NCBI GenBank assembly: GCA_037962975.1
Contig: CM075675.1
Coordinates: 32,614,501 to 32,678,500 of the forward strand
Source of the DNA: Clitoria ternatea
Lineage: Eukaryota; Streptophyta; Magnoliopsida; Fabales; Fabaceae
DNA: 64,000 nucleotides
Reading direction: 5' to 3'
The notes below the pieces were generated by a model, which worked only from the letters and a program-made list of their open reading frames with translations, made no database searches and had not been told where the DNA came from. Positions 1-9,489 of the stretch are shown piece after piece. Made by a program: the position numbers and the translations under genes. Each line of letters starts with the position of its first letter. The stretch's first letter is position 1.

Positions 1-1934
1 CAATAATGTAATGCTTCCTATAAACATTTAGCTCATTTAAGTTATCAAACACCTTGTGTGAATGTGAGAAGTAATAGCAATCAAGTATTCATCACACAAG
101 ACTTAATAGGAAACAATGTATTAGATATTTGGTAAGTTATAGCAAGTTCCAACTTTGAAGATCTTCACCAAATATTGATTAAAGCAAATTATCAAACACT
201 TAGCATGCAGAGTTAGTTCTCTACTTGAACAACAACTTTGATTCACATATTCAGCTCAAGCATTTCAACAATCAGTTTATATGCACAATTGCATAAAGAG
301 TTCAAGGTAGAGAGAAATGCAAACCAAATTTAACGAGTTCCACCAACCCAGTGTACGTCTCGCCTTCAAGCAACCCACTTGAAGGATTCCACTATTGAAG
401 ATTTGAGATACAAGCTTTGAGCAATTGCAGCTTCCTAGTGTCCCACACTCAAGAACTCAATCCTCACAAGCAAAGGGCAGCCCACCCAATCTCACAATCT
501 CTCAATACCCAAAGGTTGAACCCCAACCTTTGTGACCACTCAACCTAGAGTGAACAACCACTTAACCTAGAGTGAATAACTTGTGTTTGGTGTTTGTGTT
601 TACAATCAATACACTCTCTCAATAGAGTAGATACACAAATGAAAGCTCTCACCAATTTTAACTCTCAACAAGAGAGGATATGCAAATTGAAACTCACAAT
701 CTAACAACTCTTAAGCAATATGCAAGTTTAGAATCAAGAGTTGCAGAATATACAAGAGAAAGACTTAAATAAAAGACCTCTAGATGAAGAATGTTAATGC
801 CTTGTGTTGTGCCTTGGTCTCCCCTCTCATGTCTCCTTTCTCTTGCTTGAATCCATGCTTTATTTATAGCCATTTTTAGGGTTTCCAGCCGTTGCACATT
901 GTCTCCAACGGTTACCTTAGCATGGGCATAAAGTGGGAGTGAAGAAATGAGCTGGAGTTCCACTTAAAAGCATTTTCCCACGTTCTGACACTATGGTAAT
1001 CGATTAGCCTTCGAGCTGTAATCGATTAGCTTTTGAAATCTTCAGTATTATGTAGCAGGTAATCGATTAGCATTTCTACTGTAATCGATTAGCTATGAAA
1101 CAGAACCATTCTAATCGATTATTCCTTGCCTTGTAATCGATTATGATTGATACCTGATGCTCTTAATTTGTGTCTCGCAGCATGGTAATCGATTAGGTAC
1201 TTGTGTAATCGATTATGGACAAAACAGAAGCTCAGTAATCGATTAGATTCTCTCTTGTAATCGATTATTCCAAATACCTGATGCTCAGTCTTCAACCTTT
1301 TCAATTGGTAATCGATTAGCCTTTTATATGTAATCGATTATGTTCATTCCAGAACCTATGTAATCGATTGTCCTTCTTATTGTAATCGATTGTACCATAA
1401 ACAGAGTTATGGTAATCGATTATTCCAGTGTGGTAATCGATTAGTACATGTACCTGATACAATTCTTCAAGGTTTTTGATATGTTCTTGATATGTATTGA
1501 CCCATGGCTTATTCCTTTGATCCTCATGCTTGTTTCCTTGATTCTTCTTCAACTTATGAGCTTGTTCTTCATGATTTAGTTTATGTCATCAACTTGTCTT
1601 CCATAGCTCATGTTTCTTTAACTCTTTGTGAGGCATCTTTATCTTTTCATTCTTGGCCATTGTCTTTGTGCTTGAACCTTCTTGTTTCTGAACCTTTGTC
1701 ATTCCATCATCATCATGAATACTTTGTCATTCATCAAAACTACTTTGCATACTTACATATGCAACTTCATTCTCCCCCTTTTTGATGATGACAATTAATG
1801 TTCCATATGGCTTGTATTCATGTGTTGCAAATTCATCATATTGGCTTCATGGTAATATCCTTTCTTCCTTTAGAAGTCTTTGCCTTAGTCTTCACATTTG
1901 TCATTATCAAAACCTGTTTCAACATTTAAACACA
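1..1934 (-). mobile_element. Sirevirus-like copia LTR, runs off the left edge
   Basis: Read on the minus strand, a purine-rich tract (GGGGGAGAA, about 1936-1947) is followed by TGTGTTTAAATGTTGAAACAGG. The solo LTR at 15474 starts the same way, which places the LTR start at 1934. The body holds a palindrome array (995-1444), a TATA box (TATAAATA, complement of 861-868) and a leader whose last part resembles the end of the solo LTR. The 3' end is probably just outside the window. Positions 467-1563 match 6024-7121 in inverted orientation with almost no differences. Small reading frames inside it are not genes. Confidence 0.75.
995..1444 (-). repeat. Phased TAATCGATTA palindrome array, inverted copy
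   Basis: Inverted copy of the array at 6144-6592. About 16 copies of the self-complementary core TAATCGATTA are separated by alternating intervals of about 22 and 30 bp. The array lies upstream of the LTR TATA box on the minus strand. Sireviruses are known to carry multiple palindromes upstream of the LTR TATA. Confidence 0.9.
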
Positions 1935-2640
1935 TTCTCCCCCTTTTTGATGATGACAACCAATGTTCATCTCGTGGGGTGTTAGTTTCACAGAATAATG
2001 ACAATCAATGTTTATATGTACTCTCCCCCTATATGATGTAATGAATGCTAGTTAAGAGTTATCCTCCCCCTTAATCTTGTAACTTATGCCAATTGTTTTA
2101 AAACATATCAAATGATAGGAACATGATATCTCTCCCCTTTTTAGCATAAATGGCATCCTATTCTTTTTACTGATCCTTCCACTAATCTCTCCCCCTTTGG
2201 CATCATCAAAAAGATTATCACCTTAATATATTCTATGCCATCAACATATAAACTCATGTATTTGAATAAGAGAGATTAAGCATTTCATAAGAGAGATTTC
2301 AAATCAAATCTCATAACATGATCAAAGATAAATACCATTTTAGTGCATCTAGAGTCAATAAGCAATCACATAATTTATTCATCAAGTAAGCATATGATTG
2401 ACTGCTAACTTATTCTAATCATGTACTGAGTATCATTTTCAAAAATGTCACATGATTCTTTCACATATCATTTCAAGTAAGCACATAGTTTTCTCCTATT
2501 TTGGCATCATCAAATGCACAAGAATAATTTTCCAAGTGAACATATAGGAGAATAGAGGTAACATTGTAAGCATAAGTGCCATGAGCATAGTCATAAAGAG
2601 GTGAAATCAAGGATAATCATTCATATGTATGCTCCCCCTT
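1771..2640 (-). repeat. Repeated polypurine-tract-like motifs
   Basis: On the minus strand the motif AAGGGGGAGA or a close variant recurs near 1771, 1936, 2021, 2063, 2131, 2187 and 2631. Several copies are followed by TCATCATCAAAAA-like sequence. Multiple polypurine tracts just upstream of the 3' LTR are a known Sirevirus trait. The copy at 1936 directly abuts the LTR start and is the likely functional tract. Confidence 0.7.
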
Positions 2641-4030
2641 ACTATTGTAATTGATACCACTTGTAAACAATATACCACTTAATAACATGTGAAATTGTGA
2701 TACCAATTTGATCAAGTCTAATACCACTTGTGAGTCAATTCAGTCAAGTCTGATACCATTTGTTTACTTGTTAAGCATATGATCTCCTCTTTAATAGATA
2801 CCACTTATTGAAACAATAAATACCATAATATGAATAAATACCACTCAAAGGTTAGATACCATTGCATATAACAATCCACTTGTTAATCATTTCATTAATA
2901 TGGCTTGATGCATTTCTAGGTATCAGAGCAGTAATATAGAAGGATTTTCAACAATGTATGCTTATATCTAGGTATCAGAGCAGGGATGAAGTGATATATG
3001 TAGCTTGTGAGATTCGTTATTCATACCACTTGTTAATAAACATAATTCATATGATTTAGAGCATAGTGGTAGCATAGGCAATGGTAATAATCTTTCATTT
3101 TTAATGGATATCACTAGTCGATACAATATCACTTATGTCTAGGTATCCAAGCAAAGATGGAGTCATTAATACAATTTGTTATCCTACTCATGCATCTAGA
3201 ACATACGCCAATATATTCACTCTTTTCCATATGACTTTTGTATCTCAAATAATCTCTTCTTATCTTATGCCTATGATGTTACATATAGGTCTAGTCAAGC
3301 ATTCACATATGGCATTTATCAAATATGTAGGAGAAAGCATTTTGCATAGATAATTAGTAACGCATATAGATAAGTCACAAAAGCATATCATGGTCATCGT
3401 GTGTAATGCAAGTCATACTCTCATCTATGTCATACCATTTGTTATCTAGATGTTATGCATGATACCACTTGATGGATTTGCTAATTTAAGCTCTTGATAT
3501 CAATTACTAACATTTAAGCATTCAACACAAGATTTTTAGCAATCATCATTGTTCATAATGTTATTCAAAAATTCTTTTCAATCTCAATGATGCATATTTT
3601 TCAAACTTCTTTTCACAGTCAAGATCATGCATCATCAAACATACGACATAGTAAGAATTATAATGTTGATCGAGATAGATACCACTTGTACATACATGGT
3701 ATATGATCATAGCATGCATTATTACTTATCATATCATGCATTGTTTCTTAACATATCATCATGTTCATGCCTGTGATGTTACAATCATGAAGTTAAAATC
3801 TAGGCAATCACTTGATGTAACATACATGCTTTCTCTCTAGGAATATAATTGCATAGATTGTCAAAGCATAGATACCACTTGTACACGCAATATATGTATT
3901 TATTATCAAGGCATAGTGATAAGCACATAATCAAGATTATGTCCTCATAATCTCTTCCTCTTACTAATAGAATTCATACCATTGTTAAAGGAAGATGTTT
4001 GTTATTTAGATACCACTAGTTAAACAACAC
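2640..4030. repeat. Dispersed ATACCACTTGT / GGTATCAGAGC motif cluster
   Basis: No gene is visible in this AT-rich stretch. The motif GATACCACTTGT or a close variant occurs about 15 times (for example near 2651, 2731, 3024, 3462, 3680, 3871, 4010). TAGGTATCAGAGCAG occurs twice (near 2929 and 2971), and a variant near 3140. These resemble the initiator tRNA-Met primer-binding site (TGGTATCAGAGC) and its complement with flanking bases. The region lies between gag and the polypurine tracts, where pol would be in a complete element. Confidence 0.5.
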
Positions 4031-4785
4031 ATAAATGATACATCATCAAGAATTCATATTCAATCAAAAATTCATGCATCATTAAGAATCAATAATAACC
4101 AAGAATTCATGATATATCACCAAGAGTTCATGTATCATCAAGGGTTTAAACATTATCAAAGATTCATACGTGTTTGTGCATAATCATCTTTAATCTCAAG
4201 ATTTTCATGTACCATGTTATTCAAGCAATCATTCATCAAACTCATCATCAATCATTACTAATCATCAATTACTATATACATATACATCATTGATTCTAAG
4301 GATTTCATGAGTTTAAGGGGTCCTAAGATTATTTTTTCATCCATCTCAAGATTTCATATTATTCATGCTCAATCATATATCAAATTAAAGTTAGATTTCC
4401 ACACATCAAGATTCATCAAGAATGAGTGTTAACATTGATTATATGATAGTTGCTTGCACCTTTTGTTGTACCACTTTTAGTGTTGTCCATTGGATTTTGT
4501 CAGTGCAATCCATCTTGTGTGAGTCACATTAAAGCTTCTTGTCCATTTCCTTGTTTTGAATGGTTCCCTTTTAGATGTATGATGAGTCATCATAATCTTG
4601 GCTTGCTCTATTCTTCTTCTTTGTCTTTTGGAATGGAGATTGAGATAATTGATATCTCCTTAGGCCATGAGTTTTGGTCATCCATCAATGAGAAGTTGTT
4701 GCTTTGAAGTTTGCCTACAAGATTTCAAAGATTTAAGGTACCCTTTGAGAGTTGGGTCCTTCCTTGTTAGTTTGGGATTTCAAGA
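4031..4785. other. AT-rich region downstream of gag, no intact gene
   Basis: Interrupted reading frames only. On the minus strand, sequence just after the gag stop looks like decayed continuation of a copia polyprotein, but I cannot recognise protease or integrase motifs. Confidence 0.4.
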
Positions 4786-5940
4786 TTATTTTGGAATCCA
4801 TACCTTTCTTGTACACTTTTGACGGGATTTCTTTATAAAACAACTAGAAGATATATGACCATACATTCCACAATAAAAACATGTTGTATCCAAAGAATAA
4901 GTCATAGTAGAATTGTAATGGTTCCTATTATGTTCTTTCCTTTTAAAACAATTTGACATAGAGTCCTCTTTTCTTTCATGGTTTGTGCATCTTAGAGAGG
5001 ATTTGGATTTTTCTTTGTATGATGTACAATGGTTCTTGTAATGACCTATTTTTCTTCTATCAAGTGTATGCCTTTGATCTTTAATAGGTGCACTTAGATT
5101 CTTTTGACTACTTGTAAGCTTGCTAAGTGCTTCTTTTAGTTCTTTATTCTCATTTTCAAGAAGCATACATTTATCAATAAGCATACAATCCTCATAATAA
5201 TCATTACAAGTCCTAGGAGATACATTTGAAGCTATTAACTCATCATTTTGAACTCTAAGATTTTCTTTTTCTATATGAACATCATGCAATTCTTTTTCAA
5301 GAGTCAAAATGGTTTGTTTTGAGCATGCATATTTCTTTGATAGTAAGACAAATTTTTCATGCAACTCTTCAAAAGCTTCTAACAATTCATCTTTATCAAT
5401 TTCATCATCATTATCATCACTAGAAGCATTTAAAGAGCATACCTCGTCATCTTGGGAGAGCTTTGTCATTAGGCATGCAAGTTCTTCTTCCGATTCATTG
5501 ATTTCTTCTTTCAAACTTATTATGAAGCCTTCATCTTGGCTAGAAATGGTACTAATCCTTGCATCTTTATCATCATTAGTATTCTCATAAATTGTTTCAA
5601 GAGTTTCCCATATTTCTTTGGCATTATCACAAATAATAACTCTAGAAACATCATTAGGTTCTAATGCTAATGTGATAAGAATTTTAGCTTTTAAATTAAA
5701 TTGTACCTTTCTTTCTTCTTCCTTAGTCCATAAGTTCATGGGCTTCAAATACTCTATATTATCAACAATGTATTTGGGAATGAAAGGACCAAATTGAATA
5801 GCATTCCATACCTTGAGATCATAGGCTTGGATAAAGATTTTCATCCTTTCTTTCCAAATAGCATAGTTTTTGCCATTTAAGATTGGAGGTCTATTTAGTG
5901 TGCCATTTTCAGAAAATGCATCATATGAAGTGGAGGCCAT
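4786..5940 (-). CDS. Copia-type Gag polyprotein, no pol attached
   Basis: A 384-aa protein starting at the ATG complementary to 5938-5940. Residues about 15-130 fit the plant copia Gag fold (DUF4219/UBN2 type: LNGKNYAIWKERMKIFI near 22-36, then an acidic and coiled-coil stretch from about 150 to 275). A CCHC zinc knuckle, CFYCGMYGHISSSC, lies near the C-terminus. Gag packages the element's RNA into virus-like particles in the cytoplasm. The frame stops at KVWIPK, close after the knuckle. In complete elements it usually continues toward protease, integrase and RT, but none is recognisable in the next 2.8 kb. The gene is therefore either a gag-only, non-autonomous element or a truncation. A primer-site-like motif lies 42 bases upstream of the start. 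Confidence 0.8.
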   Translation of the reverse strand: MASTSYDAFSENGTLNRPPILNGKNYAIWKERMKIFIQAYDLKVWNAIQFGPFIPKYIVDNIEYLKPMNLWTKEEERKVQFNLKAKILITLALEPNDVSRVIICDNAKEIWETLETIYENTNDDKDARISTISSQDEGFIISLKEEINESEEELACLMTKLSQDDEVCSLNASSDDNDDEIDKDELLEAFEELHEKFVLLSKKYACSKQTILTLEKELHDVHIEKENLRVQNDELIASNVSPRTCNDYYEDCMLIDKCMLLENENKELKEALSKLTSSQKNLSAPIKDQRHTLDRRKIGHYKNHCTSYKEKSKSSLRCTNHERKEDSMSNCFKRKEHNRNHYNSTMTYSLDTTCFYCGMYGHISSSCFIKKSRQKCTRKVWIPK

Positions 5941-5981
5941 CTTGATCTCCTGCAGCTGTTAAGCCTTGTGGCAAGAGTCAA

Positions 5982-5990
5982 GCTCTGATA
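5982..5990 (-). other. Partial tRNA-Met primer-binding site
   Basis: The complement reads TATCAGAGC, the last nine bases of the TGGTATCAGAGC site used by many plant retroelements, placed 42 bases before the gag start. Instead of an LTR end it is preceded by a 34-bp copy (5993-6026) of the polypurine-tract region also found at 2014-2047. Confidence 0.6.
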
Positions 5991-6143
5991 TGTACTCTCC
6001 CCCTATATGATGTAATGAATGTTAAGCTCATAAGTTGAAGAAGAATCAAGGAAACAAGCATGAGGATCAAAGGAATAAGCCATGGGTCAATACATATCAA
6101 GAACATATCAAAAACCTTGAAGAATTGTATCAGGTACATGTAC

Positions 6144-6592
6144 TAATCGATTACCACACTGGAATAATCGATTACCATAACTTTGTTTATGGTACAATCG
6201 ATTACAATAAGAAGGACAATCGATTACATAGGTTCTGGAATGAACATAATCGATTACATATAAAAGGCTAATCGATTACCAATTGAAAAGGTTGAAGACT
6301 GAGCATCAGGTATTTGGAATAATCGATTACAAGAGAGAATCTAATCGATTACTGAGCTTCTGTTTTGTCCATAATCGATTACACAAGTACCTAATCGATT
6401 ACCATGCTGCGAGACACAAATTAAGAGCATCAGGTATCAATCATAATCGATTACAAGGCAAGGAATAATCGATTAGAATGGTTCTGTTTCATAGCTAATC
6501 GATTACAGTAGAAATGCTAATCGATTACCTGCTACATAATACTGAAGATTTCAAAAGCTAATCGATTACAGCTCGAAGGCTAATCGATTACC
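6144..6592 (+). repeat. Helically phased TAATCGATTA array upstream of LTR TATA
   Basis: Sixteen AATCGATTA cores start at 6145, 6166, 6196, 6218, 6248, 6270, 6321, 6343, 6373, 6393, 6445, 6467, 6497, 6519, 6560 and 6582. Intervals are 20-22, 30, 41 or 51-52 bp, each near a multiple of 10.5. The array ends about 130 bp before the TATA box at 6719. The core is a perfect palindrome when extended to TAATCGATTA. Confidence 0.92.
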
Positions 6593-6718
6593 ATAGTGTC
6601 AGAACGTGGGAAAATGCTTTTAAGTGGAACTCCAGCTCATTTCTTCACTCCCACTTTATGCCCATGCTAAGGTAACCGTTGGAGACAATGTGCAACGGCT
6701 GGAAACCCTAAAAATGGC

Positions 6719-6726
6719 TATAAATA
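6719..6726 (+). promoter_or_regulatory. LTR TATA box (TATAAATA)
   Basis: TATAAATA follows a moderately GC-rich stretch and precedes a purine-rich leader. It sits in the same relative position as the TATA boxes of the other LTR copies (complement of 861-868, and 16527-16534). Confidence 0.7.
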
Positions 6727-7118
6727 AAGCATGGATTCAAGCAAGAGAAAGAAGACATGAGAGGGGAGACCAAGGCACAACACAAGGCATTAACATTCTT
6801 CATCTAGAGGTCTTTTATTTAAGTCTTTCTCTTGTATATTCTGCAACTCTTGATTCTAAACTTGCATATTGCTTAAGAGTTGTTAGATTGTGAGTTTCAA
6901 TTTGCATATCCTCTCTTGTTGAGAGTTAAAATTGGTGAGAGCTTTCATTTGTGTATCTACTCTATTGAGAGAGTGTATTGATTGTAAACACAAACACCAA
7001 ACACAAGTTATTCACTCTAGGTTGAGTGGTTGTTCACTCTAGGTTGAGTGGTCACAAAGGTTGGGGTTCAACCTTTGGGTATTGAGAGATTGTGAGATTG
7101 GGTGGGCTGCCCTTTGCT

Positions 7119-7518
7119 TGGTAGTTCCCTTGTTTCTTGGCATAGCAAGAAACAAGCAAGTGTTGCATTGTCAACAGCTGAGGCAGAATATGTAGCAGCT
7201 GGTAGTTGTTGTGCTCAAATTCTTTGGATGAGACAACAACTTCTTGATTTTGGTATTTCCTTGAACAAAGTTCCCATTAAGTGTGATAATACAAGTGCCA
7301 TTAACATCTCCAAGAATCCGGTAATGCACTCTAGAACCAAACACATTGAGATTAGGCATCACTTTATTAGAGATCATGTGTTAAAAGGGGATTGTGTACT
7401 TGAACATGTAGAAACTTCTAAGCAACTAGCTGATATTTTCACAAAACCCTTGGCTAGAGAGCAATTCATTCACATAAGAAGAGAATTAGGCACTCTTGAC
7501 ATGTCCAATTGTGTTTAA
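7119..7518 (+). pseudogene. Copia polyprotein C-terminus (RNase H), 5' truncated
   Basis: About 132 residues of the Ty1-copia RNase H and tail. It starts at LGSSLVSWHSKK, has STAEAEY and IKCDNTSAI carrying acidic catalytic residues, then HSRTKHIEIRHHFIRD and the typical ending TKPLAREQF. RNase H degrades the RNA strand during reverse transcription. The upstream RT, integrase and protease are missing, because the frame begins at the breakpoint with the LTR fragment at about 7119-7121, where both partners share CTTG-like sequence. The stop codon at 7516-7518 appears natural. It belongs with the downstream palindrome array and 373-aa ORF as the 3' part of a larger Sirevirus-like element. Confidence 0.88.
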
Positions 7519-7608
7519 ATATTTTGTTGAATGGCATAATGCATGATATACATCACATTTCATGTTTGGAACCTTGCTGTTTGATATATTTGAAGTTTTT
7601 GACTCCGT

Positions 7609-7940
7609 AATCGATTACATTGTTAATCCCAATCGATTACTAAGCTTCTGTTTCTGAGCTAATCGATTAGAGATCACCCATAATCGATTACAATCACTCT
7701 GTTTCAAATATAATCGATTATCCATGATCCATAATCGATTATTAAACGTCTGTTTCCAGTTCAAAACGTTTCCTCTTCTTCATAATCGATTACCTCATTG
7801 CCCCAATCGATTAGGACGATTCTGTTTCTAAACTAATCGATTACCATAAGCCTCTAATCGATTACCCTCTGCACAAAACGTTTGAAATTCCCCAGAAACA
7901 GTGATCTAATCGATTACCACCTGCCATGTAATCGATTACG
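7609..7940 (+). repeat. Second phased TAATCGATTA array, internal to the element
   Basis: Twelve AATCGATTA cores start at 7609, 7631, 7661, 7682, 7712, 7733, 7784, 7805, 7835, 7856, 7908 and 7930. Intervals are 21-22, 30 or 51-52 bp, the same scheme as in the LTR. The array lies between the pol stop and a TATA box at 8058, about 120 bp before it. Linkers often contain TCTGTTTC. Confidence 0.92.
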
Positions 7941-8057
7941 CTGCGTACTGATGGGTCAAAACTCCAATTTCCTAGGCTCACTCGAAACTCTCCCTCTCTT
8001 AACTCACTTCACTCCTCCCTAAACTCTCTTTCCTCCTTCCTAAACCTAATTTTTAAC

Positions 8058-8065
8058 TATAAATA
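8058..8065 (+). promoter_or_regulatory. Putative internal TATA box for the 373-aa ORF
   Basis: TATAAATA is followed by a CT-rich, roughly 100-base leader and the ATG at 8170. The order array-TATA-leader-ORF copies the LTR layout. This suggests that the downstream ORF may have its own transcript. Confidence 0.55.
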
Positions 8066-8169
8066 ACCCCTCATTCACCTTCTCATCTCACACTACCTCC
8101 TCTCTTCCAACTCTCTCAAAACTCTCCAACACTCATCCTTCTTCATCTCCTCTTTTAGCATTTTTCACC

Positions 8170-9291
8170 ATGTCTTCCTCAAGGAATGTCAAGAGAGCTA
8201 GGTCCTCTGCTGCCCAAGTTCATAATCCCCTTGACTTCTCAAGGTTTTTCTCTTCTCCTAGAGACCTTCAGAATTTTGTGAAAAATTTTTCTGAAAAGGA
8301 GATTATGACTCCTCACTACACCATTGCTGAAACCTTTGACAACCCAAGCCTTACCTTCACCCAAAGCCTCAACCACTACAACCTCTTCCCTTTCCTATCC
8401 CTCAAAGAAGAAGAATACTATCCTGAGCTCATGAGAGTATTCTACTGCAACCTCCGCCTTGTCAATGGGATGGTTGAATCCAAGGTGAAAAACACCACCA
8501 TCAAACTCTCTAATGCCCAGTTTGCAGAGATTTCCAAACTGCCCCTCAACAATGCTGAATTTGATGGAGGCGAACCCGAGGATGAATGGGGCTTCAATGC
8601 TCTTACTGCTCGCCAATCTTTATGGAAAGCTGACCGTCCAAGGAGCAACCACAAATTAGTTGGCCACTTGACCATGAACAACCGCCTGCTCCACTTCTTC
8701 TTGGTCAAGATGATTGTTCCCCGTGGTGGGAACTATACTCTAGTTGAAGAGGATGATGTCCTCTTAATGTGGGCCATGCTGAACCTCAAAGAGATCAACT
8801 GGGTGCAGTTGATCAAGTTCCACATGCGCCATGCCAAGGACCAACAAAAGCTCCCTTATGGTATTCTCCTCACCAAAATTTTCAAATTCTGTGGAGTAGA
8901 TTTGGCAGGGGAACTATCTGAGAAAGTGCCCCCTAGAGCTTGCATTGGCACCCATCACCTCACCAAAATGGGTCTTGTTTTCACCAATGGAGCATGGTAC
9001 TCACGCATGGAGGGCGTTTATGCCAACATTCCCTTCGAAGCTCCTGCTGAAGAAGCACCTGCTCCTCCTCCTTCTCCACCTCAACCACAAGCTGCAGCCT
9101 CTTCATCTGCCCCACAAGCTGACCCTTTTGCATCCCTCTATGCCCATCTTGATCGCCGCTTCGATCGTCTTGAGAACTCCCTCCAAGAGTTTTCCATGAC
9201 CGAGCAGCAACATTTTGAGATGATGCAGCAGCGCTATGAGGAGCTGGCTCATCAAATTTCAGAAATCCGCTTCTTCAACCCGGATAATTAG
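8170..9291 (+). CDS. Extra ORF between pol and 3' end (putative plant transposon protein)
   Basis: An intact 373-aa protein starting at ATG 8170. Residues about 20-260 resemble the 'putative plant transposon protein' domain that is common in legume retroelements (YPELMRVFYCNLRLVNGMVES, then a long helical region). This is family-level recognition only. Residues about 290-320 are rich in Pro and Ala. The last 50 residues (DRRFDRLENSLQEF onward) look like a coiled coil. I see no signal peptide or membrane segment, so it is not a typical envelope protein despite holding the env-like position behind pol. Its biochemical role is unknown. An AATAAA-like signal near 9369 and a polypurine tract at 9437 follow. 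Confidence 0.65.
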   Translation: MSSSRNVKRARSSAAQVHNPLDFSRFFSSPRDLQNFVKNFSEKEIMTPHYTIAETFDNPSLTFTQSLNHYNLFPFLSLKEEEYYPELMRVFYCNLRLVNGMVESKVKNTTIKLSNAQFAEISKLPLNNAEFDGGEPEDEWGFNALTARQSLWKADRPRSNHKLVGHLTMNNRLLHFFLVKMIVPRGGNYTLVEEDDVLLMWAMLNLKEINWVQLIKFHMRHAKDQQKLPYGILLTKIFKFCGVDLAGELSEKVPPRACIGTHHLTKMGLVFTNGAWYSRMEGVYANIPFEAPAEEAPAPPPSPPQPQAAASSSAPQADPFASLYAHLDRRFDRLENSLQEFSMTEQQHFEMMQQRYEELAHQISEIRFFNPDN

Positions 9292-9436
9292 ATCTTTTAT
9301 GTTTTGTTGTTGGTTTCTGTTCTGCTTTTTGAATAAATTTTAATTCTTGTATTTCCCTTTATTTTAATTCAATAAAAGTACTTTATTTGAGTTTATATAA
9401 TTTCTCTTTACCACTCTATTTATTTTTGATGATTAC

Positions 9437-9450
9437 AAAGGGGGAGAAGA
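9437..9450 (+). other. Polypurine tract of the Sirevirus-like element
   Basis: AAAGGGGGAGAAGA preceded by TGATGATTAC is the usual plus-strand primer motif ahead of a Sirevirus 3' LTR. The expected LTR is absent. A primer-binding site of another, oppositely oriented element begins 25 bases later. Confidence 0.7.
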
Positions 9451-9474
9451 ATAGATGTTCATATGTTGGAAAAT

Positions 9475-9486
9475 GCTCTGATACCA
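9475..9486 (-). other. Initiator tRNA-Met primer-binding site
   Basis: The complement of these 12 bases is TGGTATCAGAGC, a full match to the canonical site. It adjoins an LTR end at 9490 (TGAGCC on the plus strand, so the LTR ends in CA on the minus strand). Confidence 0.7.
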
Positions 9487-9489
9487 ATA

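Larger units (their letters stand above)
6024..7121 (+). mobile_element. Truncated LTR fragment, inverted copy of 467-1563
   Basis: About 1.1 kb, nearly identical to 467-1563 on the opposite strand; the predicted peptides from both arms differ at a single residue. It carries the palindrome array, a TATA box (6719-6726) and the leader ending in GGGCTGCCCTTTGCTTG. It lacks the first roughly 370 bases and the 3' end of the LTR. At its right edge it joins directly to copia RNase H coding sequence. LTRs of one element are normally direct repeats, so this inverted pair shows a rearrangement. Confidence 0.85.

Noticed and set aside
694..1552. Small minus-strand proteins rich in IDYH and NRLH
   Set aside because: These are translations of the AATCGATTA repeats and LTR leader; the same peptides appear at 6035-6893.
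6144..6592. CRISPR-like regular repeat array
   Set aside because: Repeats are 9-10 bp palindromes with short, related linkers in a plant LTR; there are no 25-40 bp repeats with unique spacers and no cas genes.
8395..9199. Other-frame proteins over the 373-aa ORF
   Set aside because: Antisense or shifted reading of the real ORF; no domain.
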